DNA of 30,601 nucleotides, from assembly GCA_943908365.1 (NCBI GenBank), contig CALTTH010000065.1, positions 1-30,601 on the forward strand, given 5' to 3'. Under the pieces are notes generated by a model that saw nothing but the letters and a program-made list of their open reading frames with translations, made no database searches and was not told where the DNA came from. Both the position numbers and the translations under genes were made by a program. The stretch is from an uncultured Hyphomicrobiales bacterium (GTDB lineage: Bacteria > Pseudomonadota > Alphaproteobacteria > Rhizobiales > Rhizobiaceae). Positions within the stretch are counted from its first letter, which is position 1. Each line of letters opens with the position of its first letter. Of this stretch, positions 23,140 to 30,306 are shown piece by piece.

Positions 23140-23151
23140 GACGCGAGGCGC

Positions 23152-23544
23152 TTATGCCTGCTCCGTCATGTGCACCAGTTCCCAGACATGGCCGTCTGGA
23201 TCCTGAAAGCTTGCGGCATACATGAAGCCATGATCCTGTACCGGCTTCCACTCCCGCCCGCCGGAAGACAGCGCGGTTTTCAGCATGCTGTCGATTTCCT
23301 CACGGCTGGAGGCGGATAGGCAGGTCAGCACTTCCGTACTGCTCTTCGCATCAGCAATCTCGCCATTGATGAAATCGCGAAAACGCTCTTCCTGAAGCAG
23401 CATGACGAAGATGTTCTTCTCCACGATCATGCACAGCGTTCGCTCATCGGAATATTCCGGATTGAAGCTGAAGCCGAGCGCCGTGAAGAAGGCTTTCGAT
23501 GTCTCGATATTCTTCACCGGCAGATTGACGAAGATCATGCGCAT
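23152..23544 (-). CDS. VOC family protein (glyoxalase/bleomycin-resistance fold)
   Basis: Single-domain vicinal oxygen chelate protein of 130 residues, similar to the COG3607 group. The N-terminus MIFVNLPVKNIETSKAFFTALGF and the C-terminal FMYAASFQDPDGHVWELVHM mark the two beta-alpha-beta-beta-beta halves. The Glu of WELVHM is at a usual metal-ligand position, but the first-strand ligand position reads N in VNLP and not H, so metal binding is doubtful. Enzyme activity cannot be assigned. GGAGGAG lies seven bases before the ATG at 23544. It sits between the thiBPQ promoter region and the uup-like gene with its own strong ribosome site. Confidence 0.85.
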   Translation of the reverse strand: MRMIFVNLPVKNIETSKAFFTALGFSFNPEYSDERTLCMIVEKNIFVMLLQEERFRDFINGEIADAKSSTEVLTCLSASSREEIDSMLKTALSSGGREWKPVQDHGFMYAASFQDPDGHVWELVHMTEQA

Positions 23545-23608
23545 GGTGGGGCTCCTCCGTTTTGGATAGAGAACCGCATATTTGACGACCTGTCAAAGAT
23601 GGTGTGGA

Positions 23609-25435
23609 CTAGCCTTCCATCTCTTCGCGCAGCATCTCAAGCTCAAGCCATTCTTCCTCCATGGCCTCCAGCTTTTCGCGAAGCTTCGCCATCTCGTCTG
23701 CCAGCTTGTTGAAAGCGGCCGGGTCCTTGGCAAAGAGCTGCGGATCGGCCATGCGCTCTTCGCGCTTGGAGATCTCGCCCTGCAGCTTTTCCATTTCCTT
23801 CGGCAGGTTTTCCAGCGCGAACTTCTGCTTGAAGGAGAGCTTGCCCTTGGCCTTGGAAGGCTCGGCATTGGTCGCAGTGCTTGCCGAGGCCTTTGCCTTT
23901 TCCTGCTTTTCGGAACGCTTCTTGTCTTCGGCCGCGCCCTTACGCTGCGCCATCATGTCGGAGTAGCCGCCAGCATATTCGATCCAGCGGCCATCCGGCG
24001 CATCCGGATTGGCGGGCGCAATCGTCGAGGTCACGGTGCGGTCGAGAAAATCGCGATCGTGGCTGACGAGGATGACGGTGCCGGAAAAGCCAGCGACGAT
24101 TTCCTGAAGCAGGTCCAGCGTCTCGATATCGAGATCGTTCGTCGGCTCGTCGAGGATGAGAAGGTTGGTCGGTCTTGCCAGGATTCGCGCCAGTATAAGA
24201 CGGGCGCGCTCGCCACCAGACAGATTGCGGATCGGCGTGCGGGCCTGTTCCGGCTGGAACAGAAAGTCCTTCATATAGCCGGTCACATGCTTCTGCTCGC
24301 CATTGACCAGCAGGCTTTCGCCGCGGCCATCGGTCAGATAATGCGCCAGCGTGTCATTCGGATTGAGGTCTTCGCGCTTCTGATCGAGTGTGGCGATTTC
24401 CAGATTTGTGCCGAGCTTCACGGTGCCACTATCGGGCGCCAGTTCACCGGTCAGCATCTTCAGAAGCGTGGTCTTGCCGGCACCATTCGGCCCGACGAGA
24501 CCGATGCAATCGCCGCGATGCACCCGCAGAGAAAAGGGTGCAATGATGGTGCGATCGCCATAGGACTTGGTGATGGCTTCGGCCTCGATCACCAGCTTGC
24601 CGGATTCGCGCGCTTCGACTGCGGTTGCCTGCACGGACCCTTGCGGCCCCTTGTGGCCGCGATAGGCGGCGCGCATGTCGCGCAGCTCTCCCACGCGGCG
24701 CATATTGCGCTTGCGGCGTGCCGTCACGCCGTAGCGCATCCAGTGCTCTTCGCGCTCAATGGCCTTGCCGAGCTTGTGCTGTTCCAGCTCTTCCTCTTCC
24801 AGAACCTTGTCGCGCCATTCCTCGAAGTGGCCGAAGCCACGGTTGAGACGACGCGACTGGCCGCGATCGAGCCAGACGGTGGCGGTCGACACCTTCTCAA
24901 GGAAGCGACGGTCGTGCGAAATCAACACAAGCGCGCTTCGCGTCTGCTGCAACTCACTTTCCAGCCATTCGATGGTCGGAAGATCCAGATGGTTGGTCGG
25001 CTCGTCCAGCATCAGAATATCCGGCTCGGGCGCCATGACGCGGGCAAGTGCGGCACGGCGCGCTTCCCCACCGGACAGGCTCGAAGGATTTTCCTGACCG
25101 GTCAGCCCCAGATGTTCGAGAATGTAGCTGACGCGATAGGGATCGTCGCCCGGCCCAAGACCGGATTCGGCATAGGCCTGAACGGTATCATAGGCGCCAA
25201 AATCCGGCGCCTGCTCCAGATAGCGGATCGTCGCGGACGGATGACGGAACACCTCGCCGGACTGTGCCTCCACCAGACCGGCGGCGATCTTCATCAGCGT
25301 CGATTTGCCGGACCCGTTGCGGCCGACGAGGCAGATGCGATCGCCCGGCTCCACCTGCAGGTTGGCGCCGTCGAGCAGCGGGGTGACGCCGAAAGTCAGC
25401 TTGATGTCGTCGAGTTTCAGAATGGGGGGTGCCAA
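23609..25435 (-). CDS. uup: Uup-type ABC-F ATPase
   Basis: Cytoplasmic ABC-F protein with two ATPase domains and no membrane segment, 608 residues, of the Uup group that acts on ribosomes or on branched DNA intermediates. Domain 1 has GRNGSGKST, LSGGEARRAAL and MLDEPTNHLD. The linker follows, then domain 2 with GPNGAGKTT, LSGGERARLIL and LDEPTNDLD. A charged, coiled-coil C-terminal region of about 85 residues (rich in Lys and Glu, ending EEEWLELEMLREEMEG) is the Uup feature. It starts at TTG 25435, with GGAG nine bases upstream, four bases after the thiN stop. The gene order thiN-uup suggests one transcript. Uup over other ABC-F groups is likely but not certain. Confidence 0.88.
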   Translation of the reverse strand: MAPPILKLDDIKLTFGVTPLLDGANLQVEPGDRICLVGRNGSGKSTLMKIAAGLVEAQSGEVFRHPSATIRYLEQAPDFGAYDTVQAYAESGLGPGDDPYRVSYILEHLGLTGQENPSSLSGGEARRAALARVMAPEPDILMLDEPTNHLDLPTIEWLESELQQTRSALVLISHDRRFLEKVSTATVWLDRGQSRRLNRGFGHFEEWRDKVLEEEELEQHKLGKAIEREEHWMRYGVTARRKRNMRRVGELRDMRAAYRGHKGPQGSVQATAVEARESGKLVIEAEAITKSYGDRTIIAPFSLRVHRGDCIGLVGPNGAGKTTLLKMLTGELAPDSGTVKLGTNLEIATLDQKREDLNPNDTLAHYLTDGRGESLLVNGEQKHVTGYMKDFLFQPEQARTPIRNLSGGERARLILARILARPTNLLILDEPTNDLDIETLDLLQEIVAGFSGTVILVSHDRDFLDRTVTSTIAPANPDAPDGRWIEYAGGYSDMMAQRKGAAEDKKRSEKQEKAKASASTATNAEPSKAKGKLSFKQKFALENLPKEMEKLQGEISKREERMADPQLFAKDPAAFNKLADEMAKLREKLEAMEEEWLELEMLREEMEG

Positions 25436-25439
25436 GGCA

Positions 25440-26090
25440 TCAGGCTCCGGTCAGATCGTAGGGACGGGCAAGCACGATCGCCTTGCCGCTTTTGAGGCGA
25501 AGGCGAATGTCGCCCTCAGCCACATTGGACATAGTGCGCGACGAGCCGAAGGCAAGCGCAAAATCACTGAGAGGATAGCGGGCGTTCTCGATATCGAGAC
25601 CGGAAAGTGCGGTAAATCCCGCCACCGAGAACAGCGATCCGCGTGGCAGATCGAGCACCAGCTCACCTTCAAGCAGCGGAAACGCCTCCTCATCGCCGGA
25701 GGTCAGCGTCACCTCAAAACCACGCCCGGCCAGCGCCACGGCGTAAAGCAGATGAAATTGCGCATGGTCGGACCGCTCCCCTGCCAGCGCGCCGACGAGC
25801 GTCAGCCGCTTCGCGCCGCGCGCCAAAGCCTCGGAAACGGCAATCTCGCCATCCGTCTCGCCTTTGGCGGCTGGAAAGGGCTGTTGCGGCACGTCCGGCC
25901 ATTCCTGCACCAGAGAGGCATCGGCGGAATCGAAATCGCCCACCCACAATTCCGGTTGAAGCCCGAGCGGCCTGGCGTGTTTCATGCCGCTATCGGCGGC
26001 AATCACCCGTGATCCGGCAACCGCACGGCTCAGGCGATCCGTCACGACGATATCGCCGCCCAGCAAAATGGTGAAATGATCCGATGTCAT
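25440..26090 (-). CDS. thiN: Thiamine pyrophosphokinase
   Basis: Converts thiamine plus ATP to thiamine pyrophosphate and AMP in the cytoplasm. The protein has 216 residues. The family motifs are AADSGMKHA, WVGDFDSAD and KGETDGEIAV, which bind metal and ATP in the TPK fold; SVAGFTALSGLDIENARYPL lies in the C-terminal thiamine-binding beta domain. The gene is about 2.5 kb upstream of thiBPQ on the same strand, so imported thiamine can be activated. It has no riboswitch of its own that I can see, and it is divergent from metA. The promoter should lie in 26091-26150. Confidence 0.92.
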   Translation of the reverse strand: MTSDHFTILLGGDIVVTDRLSRAVAGSRVIAADSGMKHARPLGLQPELWVGDFDSADASLVQEWPDVPQQPFPAAKGETDGEIAVSEALARGAKRLTLVGALAGERSDHAQFHLLYAVALAGRGFEVTLTSGDEEAFPLLEGELVLDLPRGSLFSVAGFTALSGLDIENARYPLSDFALAFGSSRTMSNVAEGDIRLRLKSGKAIVLARPYDLTGA

Positions 26091-26153
26091 GCCCTGCCTT
26101 ATCGCGAAACATCACCTCAAGGAAAGGCGCAAACGCCGCAAAAGGCGGCGATA

Positions 26154-26182
26154 TTGATTTTTCGGCCAGACAGGATTATGAC
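26154..26182 (+). promoter_or_regulatory. Predicted promoter of metA
   Basis: TTGATT (26154-26159) and TATGAC (26177-26182) with exactly 17 bases between them form a good sigma-70 match. The predicted start, 26188-26190, coincides with the first base of the SAM-II aptamer. Confidence 0.65.
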
Positions 26183-26189
26183 AGCCAGC

Positions 26190-26240
26190 AGTGGTGATTT
26201 GCCGACCGGCTTGCAGCCACTTTAAAGAAGTCGCTAAAGG
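26190..26240 (+). promoter_or_regulatory. SAM-II riboswitch upstream of metA
   Basis: The sequence has the SAM-II core: AGTGGTGATTTG, then GGCTTGCAGCCACT, an A-rich TTTAAAG linker, and AAGTCGCTAAAG. Stem P1 is AGTGG (26190-26194) with CCACT (26217-26221). The 3' segment forms the pseudoknot in this class. SAM-II elements are known upstream of metA in rhizobia. The aptamer is followed by overlapping antiterminator and terminator hairpins, so SAM is expected to stop metA transcription. Confidence 0.94.
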
Positions 26241-26269
26241 GTCGAGGAAAAAGGCAATTTCCGAGGACC
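26240..26269 (+). promoter_or_regulatory. Predicted antiterminator hairpin of the metA riboswitch
   Basis: GGTC (26240-26243) with GACC (26266-26269) and GGAAA (26246-26250) with TTTCC (26258-26262) form an imperfect stem. Its last bases are the first bases of the terminator stem, so the two cannot both form. Confidence 0.5.
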
Positions 26270-26303
26270 GGTCGCGATTTCGCTGCCGGTTTTTTTGTTT
26301 TTT
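26267..26303 (+). terminator. Riboswitch-controlled terminator before metA
   Basis: ACCGG (26267-26271) and CCGGT (26286-26290), with inner GCGA (26274-26277) and TCGC (26280-26283), form a stem followed by a run TTTTTTGTTTTTT. It ends 18 bases before the metA ATG. It lies between the SAM-II aptamer and the gene it controls. Confidence 0.85.
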
Positions 26304-26320
26304 GGACGTGAGAGTTCGCG

Positions 26321-27247
26321 ATGCCCATCAAGATTCCCGATACGCTTCCCGCTTTCGAAACCCTCGTCAATGAGGGTGTGCGGGTCATGACCGAGACCAT
26401 GGCGATCCGTCAGGATATCCGCCCGCTGCAGATCGGGCTCTTGAACCTCATGCCGAACAAGATCAAGACCGAAATCCAGATGGCCCGCCTCGTCGGCGCC
26501 TCGCCGCTGCAGGTGGAGCTGTCGCTGGTGCGCATCGGCGGACATCGCGCCAAGAACACGCCGGAAGAACACCTGTTGTCTTTCTACGAGACGTGGGAAG
26601 AGGTGCGCCACCGCAAATTCGATGGCTTCATCATCACCGGTGCGCCGGTCGAGACGCTGGCCTATGAGGACGTGACCTACTGGGACGAGATGCAGAAAAT
26701 CTTCGACTGGACAGAAACCAATGTCCATTCGACGCTGAATGTCTGCTGGGGTGCGATGGCGGCGATCTACCATTTCCATGGCGTGCCGAAGCATGAATTG
26801 AAGGAAAAGGCTTTCGGCGTCTATCGCCACCGCAATCTCTGCCCGGCCTCCATCTACCTCAATGGTTTTTCCGACGACTTCCAGGTGCCGGTGTCCCGTT
26901 GGACGGAAGTCCGCCGCGCCGATATCGAGAAGCATCCCGACCTCGAAATCCTGATGGAGTCCGAGGAGATGGGCGTGTGCCTGGTGCATGAGAAGCGCGG
27001 CAAGCGGCTCTACATGTTCAACCACGTGGAGTATGACTCCACCTCGCTGGGAGACGAATATTTCCGCGACGTGAATTCCGGCGTGCCGATCAAGCTGCCG
27101 CATGACTACTTCCCGCATAACGACCCGGCGCTGACCCCGCTCAACCGCTGGCGCAGCCATGCCCATCTGTTCTTCGGCAACTGGATCAACGAGATCTACC
27201 AGACCACACCTTACGAACTGGCCGAGATCGGCACGACGATCCGCTGA
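26321..27247 (+). CDS. metA: Homoserine O-acetyltransferase (MetA type)
   Basis: First committed enzyme of methionine synthesis, acylating homoserine in the cytoplasm. The protein has 308 residues in the MetA glutamine-amidotransferase-like fold. The nucleophile is Cys142 in NVCWGAM; the catalytic His and Glu lie in FNHVEYD. Residue 111 is Glu (TGAPVETL), the residue tied to acetyl-CoA use in MetA proteins, whereas Gly111 marks the succinyl-CoA enzyme of E. coli. I therefore call it an acetyltransferase although the family is often labelled succinyltransferase. It is under SAM-II control, with its start 18 bases after the regulated terminator. The ribosome site is weak (GAG about eight bases upstream). 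Confidence 0.95.
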   Translation: MPIKIPDTLPAFETLVNEGVRVMTETMAIRQDIRPLQIGLLNLMPNKIKTEIQMARLVGASPLQVELSLVRIGGHRAKNTPEEHLLSFYETWEEVRHRKFDGFIITGAPVETLAYEDVTYWDEMQKIFDWTETNVHSTLNVCWGAMAAIYHFHGVPKHELKEKAFGVYRHRNLCPASIYLNGFSDDFQVPVSRWTEVRRADIEKHPDLEILMESEEMGVCLVHEKRGKRLYMFNHVEYDSTSLGDEYFRDVNSGVPIKLPHDYFPHNDPALTPLNRWRSHAHLFFGNWINEIYQTTPYELAEIGTTIR

Positions 27248-27273
27248 TGAGGAGCCTTCAAGATTCTGACATT

Positions 27274-27312
27274 CCGGCGTTGCGCCAGACGCCAAAATGA
27301 CGCAACGTCCGG
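27274..27312 (+). repeat. Palindromic hairpin between metA and the aldose epimerase gene
   Basis: CCGG-CGTTGCG (27274-27284) pairs with CGCAACG-T-CCGG (27301-27312) with one bulged base, an 11-bp stem around a 16-base loop. No T run follows, so it is not a normal intrinsic terminator. It may be an RNA stability element, a REP-like repeat or a protein site. Confidence 0.5.
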
Positions 27313-27343
27313 CGCAAATCGCAAGCGACAGGGAGAATTCGGG

Positions 27344-28369
27344 ATGAGCGAAGCAGGCGCACGGGAGAATTTCGGCATTACGGCCACCGGCGAAAAGGTC
27401 GAGCGGGTGACGATTTCCGCCGGCGGTCTGACCGCCAAGGTGATGACCTGGGGTGCAGTCATCCAGGATCTGCGCCTTGAGGGCCATCAGCCGCCGCTGG
27501 TGCTCGGCTTCGACGCCTTTGATGACTATCCGAAATACTCCTCCTACTTCGGCGCGACACCGGGCCGAAATGCCAATCGTATCGGTGGCGGCAAGTTCTC
27601 GATCGACGGCAAGGACTATCAGCTGGAGCTCAACGAAAAGGGCGTCAGCCATCTTCATGGCGGCAGCGACGGCACCGGCAAGCGCAACTGGATGATCATG
27701 GAGCACGGACCAAGCCATGTCGTGCTGCAGATCATCGATCCCAACGGGCGCGCCGGCTATCCCGGCAATTGCACGATGACGGCCACCTACACGATCCGCG
27801 AGGGCGGCGTGTTGTCGGTGGTCTATGAAACGACGACCGACCTGCCGACGATTGCCAACGTCTGCCAGCATTCCTACTTCAATCTCGACGGCGCAGAGAC
27901 CGCTCTCGGTCATCATATCGAAATCGCTGCTGATCATTATCTGCCAACCGATGAGCGCCAGATTCCAACCGGCGAAATCCGGTCCGTGTCCGGAACGGTC
28001 TTCGATCTGCGTGAGCCGACATTGATGAGCCGGAAGGACGACCGCGGCGAACAGGTGCTTTACGACCACAATTTCTGCCTCTCGGCAGAGCGTGTGGCCA
28101 AGCGCATGGTCGCGCACGTCCACGCGCCGGCCTCCGGAATATCGCTCGACGTCCACACAACGGAACCCGGCGTGCAGTTCTATTCTGGTTTCAAGCTCAA
28201 CACGGCTGTCCCGGGCCATGAGGGCCGCCATTACGGCCCCTTCGCAGGCTTCTGCCTGGAAACGCAAATCTGGCCGGACTCCATCAACCACGAAGGCTTC
28301 CCCGAAGCGGTGCTTCGCCCAGGTGAGACGCTGCGACAGGAAACGGATTACATTTTCACGAAGGACTAG
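27344..28369 (+). CDS. Aldose 1-epimerase (GalM family)
   Basis: Mutarotase that interconverts alpha and beta anomers of hexoses such as galactose and glucose. The protein has 341 residues in the GalM beta-sandwich family. The conserved GRNANRI motif, the catalytic His in HLHGG and CQHSYFNLDG, and the C-terminal Glu of CLETQIWPDS are all present. Which sugar it acts on is not clear; GalM itself or a related mutarotase is equally possible. The ATG at 27344 has GGAG eight bases upstream. It lies 96 bases after metA, with a palindromic hairpin between, so co-transcription is uncertain. No other sugar genes are adjacent. Confidence 0.92.
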   Translation: MSEAGARENFGITATGEKVERVTISAGGLTAKVMTWGAVIQDLRLEGHQPPLVLGFDAFDDYPKYSSYFGATPGRNANRIGGGKFSIDGKDYQLELNEKGVSHLHGGSDGTGKRNWMIMEHGPSHVVLQIIDPNGRAGYPGNCTMTATYTIREGGVLSVVYETTTDLPTIANVCQHSYFNLDGAETALGHHIEIAADHYLPTDERQIPTGEIRSVSGTVFDLREPTLMSRKDDRGEQVLYDHNFCLSAERVAKRMVAHVHAPASGISLDVHTTEPGVQFYSGFKLNTAVPGHEGRHYGPFAGFCLETQIWPDSINHEGFPEAVLRPGETLRQETDYIFTKD

Positions 28370-28398
28370 AGCATCTCCCTATTAAATGGAACGCTCTA
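28367..28398. repeat. Inverted repeat over the aldose epimerase stop codon
   Basis: TAGAGC (28367-28372) and GCTCTA (28393-28398) flank 20 bases. The left arm contains the TAG stop codon. It resembles intergenic palindromes starting TAGAGCATyTCC seen in rhizobial genomes, from memory only. It lies between two convergent genes and may help end transcription, but there is no T run. Confidence 0.4.
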
Positions 28399-28405
28399 AA
28401 GCCTA

Positions 28406-29203
28406 TCAGTCCAGCACGCAGCCGACATAAGCGCCGGAGCCTCTGGCCCGGCGCTCGATAAGCCCCGCAAGGCGCTGCATCCCGCGACCGGGCTTGCTGG
28501 CATTGCGATCGATCGGGTTCGGCAATGCCACGGCAAGCAATGCGGCCTGGCGCGAACTGAGCTTCGCAGCCGGCACCTTGAAGTGATATTGTGCCGCAGC
28601 CTCGATGCCATAAATGCCGGGGCCCCATTCGGCGATGTTGAGATAGATTTCCATCATCCGCTTTTTCGACCAGATGAAGTCGGAGACGAGCGCAAGTGGA
28701 AGTTCCAGTCCCTTGCGGATGAAGGAGCGACCGTTCCATAAAAACAAGTTCTTGGCCGTCTGCATCGGAATGGTGCTGGCACCGCGTGTCGCCTCGCCTT
28801 CCAGCGCGTCATTTACGACTCCCTGCATCTGGTTCCAGTCAACGCCATCATGGAAGCAGAACTGGCCGTCTTCCGACATCATCACCGACTGGACGAGCCG
28901 AGGCGAAATATCTTCCAGAGGCACCCATTGCCGATCGTAACCCTGGAATGTCACCAGATCGGCAAGCATCAGCGTCGAGACGGGGCGGATAAGGGGAATG
29001 GCATAAACGGGGATGAGCAGATAGGGCAGGATCAACAGCGCCAGCACGAACATGCCGACACGTTTGGCGAGGCTCTTGATATCCACTTTGGGCCTGCTCC
29101 CCTCGTCCGGAAGCGCTTCGTAATCCCTCTCGCTTTCCGGCGTACTGCTCACATCCCGTCCCCGCTCGTTCAGATCAAGCTTTTCATATTCCGCTTGCAC
29201 CAT
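28406..29203 (-). CDS. mtgA: Monofunctional biosynthetic peptidoglycan transglycosylase
   Basis: Polymerises lipid II into glycan strands at the outer face of the inner membrane. The protein has 265 residues from ATG 29203. A charged cytoplasmic N-terminus (about 45 residues) precedes one membrane helix near 50-72. The GT51 domain then shows SVMMSEDGQFCFHDGVDW with the catalytic Glu, GASTIPMQTAKNLFLW, and KKRMMEIYLNIAEWG. No transpeptidase domain follows, so it is the MtgA type and not a penicillin-binding protein. The N-terminal tail is longer than that of E. coli MtgA. It is divergent from ispA. Confidence 0.94.
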   Translation of the reverse strand: MVQAEYEKLDLNERGRDVSSTPESERDYEALPDEGSRPKVDIKSLAKRVGMFVLALLILPYLLIPVYAIPLIRPVSTLMLADLVTFQGYDRQWVPLEDISPRLVQSVMMSEDGQFCFHDGVDWNQMQGVVNDALEGEATRGASTIPMQTAKNLFLWNGRSFIRKGLELPLALVSDFIWSKKRMMEIYLNIAEWGPGIYGIEAAAQYHFKVPAAKLSSRQAALLAVALPNPIDRNASKPGRGMQRLAGLIERRARGSGAYVGCVLD

Positions 29204-29305
29204 CAAGGCTACTCACGAAGGTGAAGTTCCACACCCCTTCAACAAAACATTTGCCAGCCCTTTTCCCCCATGCCAAACAGCCGCGATAGTTAAGGAAGCG
29301 GCGGA

Positions 29306-30205
29306 ATGACATTCGAAAACAGGCTGCGCGACAACGCGGCAAGCACGGAAAAACTGCTGGCAGAGCTTCTGACGGGCGCCGTCGGTGATGACGAGATCGC
29401 ACGGCCCGCAAACCTGCTGGACGCCATGCGCCACGGCGTGCTCAATGGCGGAAAGCGCCTTCGGCCCTTCCTCGTCATTGAGACGGCACGACTGCTCGGC
29501 GGAAACGAAGCTGCCGCGCTCCGCGTCGGTGCAGCCCTTGAATGCCTTCACTGCTACTCGCTTGTACATGATGATCTGCCCGCCATGGACGATGACGATC
29601 TGCGCCGTGGCCAGCCGACCGTGCACAAGAAATTCGATGAGGCCACAGCCATTCTGGCGGGCGACAGCCTCCTGACGCTCGCCTTCGACATCATCGCGAG
29701 CCCGGAAACGCCGCTGACAGGAGATCAGAAGACGGCCCTCGTGTTGGCACTGTCACGCGCCGCGGGCATTGGCGGCATGGCAGGCGGTCAGGCGCTCGAT
29801 CTGGCAGCGGAAAAGCAGGCACCGGACGAACAGGGCGTCGTCACTTTGCAGGCGATGAAGACGGGTGCACTGCTGCGCTTTGCCTGTGAGGCCGGTGCGA
29901 TCATTGCCGGAAACGACGCCTCTCACCGCCAGACGCTGCGGCGCTTCGGCGAAAAGATCGGCCTCGCCTTCCAGCTTGCCGACGATCTCCTCGATCTCAC
30001 CTCCGACGCCGCCACGATGGGCAAGGCCACCGGCAAGGACGCCGCCCGCGGCAAGGGCACGCTGGTGGCGCTACGTGGCGAAGACTGGGCGCGGATGAAG
30101 CTTCAGGAGCAGGTGCGCGATGCCGCAAACCTGCTTGCGCCCTATGGCGAGAAGGCGGAGATCCTGGTGGAAGCGGCACGCTTTATTGCTGAGCGAAAGA
30201 GCTGA
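29306..30205 (+). CDS. ispA: Polyprenyl diphosphate synthase, probably farnesyl diphosphate synthase
   Basis: Condenses isopentenyl diphosphate with allylic diphosphates to make C15 (possibly C20) precursors of undecaprenyl carriers and quinones. The protein has 299 residues. The first aspartate-rich motif is DDLPAMDDDDLRRG, with the DDxxxxD spacing of bacterial farnesyl synthases, followed by GQPTVHKKF. The second motif is FQLADDLLD. GGKRLRP marks the substrate-binding lysine and arginine. Product length cannot be fixed from sequence alone. The ATG at 29306 has AAGGAAG about seven bases upstream. It is divergent from mtgA. No xseB or dxs lies beside it, unlike the enterobacterial order. Confidence 0.92.
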   Translation: MTFENRLRDNAASTEKLLAELLTGAVGDDEIARPANLLDAMRHGVLNGGKRLRPFLVIETARLLGGNEAAALRVGAALECLHCYSLVHDDLPAMDDDDLRRGQPTVHKKFDEATAILAGDSLLTLAFDIIASPETPLTGDQKTALVLALSRAAGIGGMAGGQALDLAAEKQAPDEQGVVTLQAMKTGALLRFACEAGAIIAGNDASHRQTLRRFGEKIGLAFQLADDLLDLTSDAATMGKATGKDAARGKGTLVALRGEDWARMKLQEQVRDAANLLAPYGEKAEILVEAARFIAERKS

Positions 30206-30253
30206 GAGCTTAAGCATTTCCCACGCCTGCCCCACATCTTCACACCCACAACA

Positions 30254-30279
30254 AAAAGGGCCGCCAAAGCAGCCCTTTT
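30254..30279. terminator. Bidirectional terminator between ispA and the OmpA-family gene
   Basis: AAAAGGGC (30254-30261) and GCCCTTTT (30272-30279) form an 8-bp stem with a 10-base loop. On the minus strand the tail is TTTTTGTTG, a good T run; on the plus strand the tail is TTTTCTAAAA. It serves two convergent genes. Confidence 0.85.
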
Positions 30280-30306
30280 CTAAAATCCGATAGGCGTTAT
30301 TGCGTC

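Noticed and set aside
23582..25495. 637-codon open frame antisense to the Uup ATPase gene
   Set aside because: Shadow of a clearly coding ABC-F gene; His/Arg/Gly-rich composition with no family motif.
26134..26150. CGCCGC/GCGGCG hairpin upstream of metA as a terminator
   Set aside because: No gene ends before it on the plus strand, and on the minus strand no T run follows.
26234..28291. 685-codon open frame antisense to metA and the aldose epimerase gene
   Set aside because: It is the reverse of two well-supported genes; long antisense frames are expected at this GC content.
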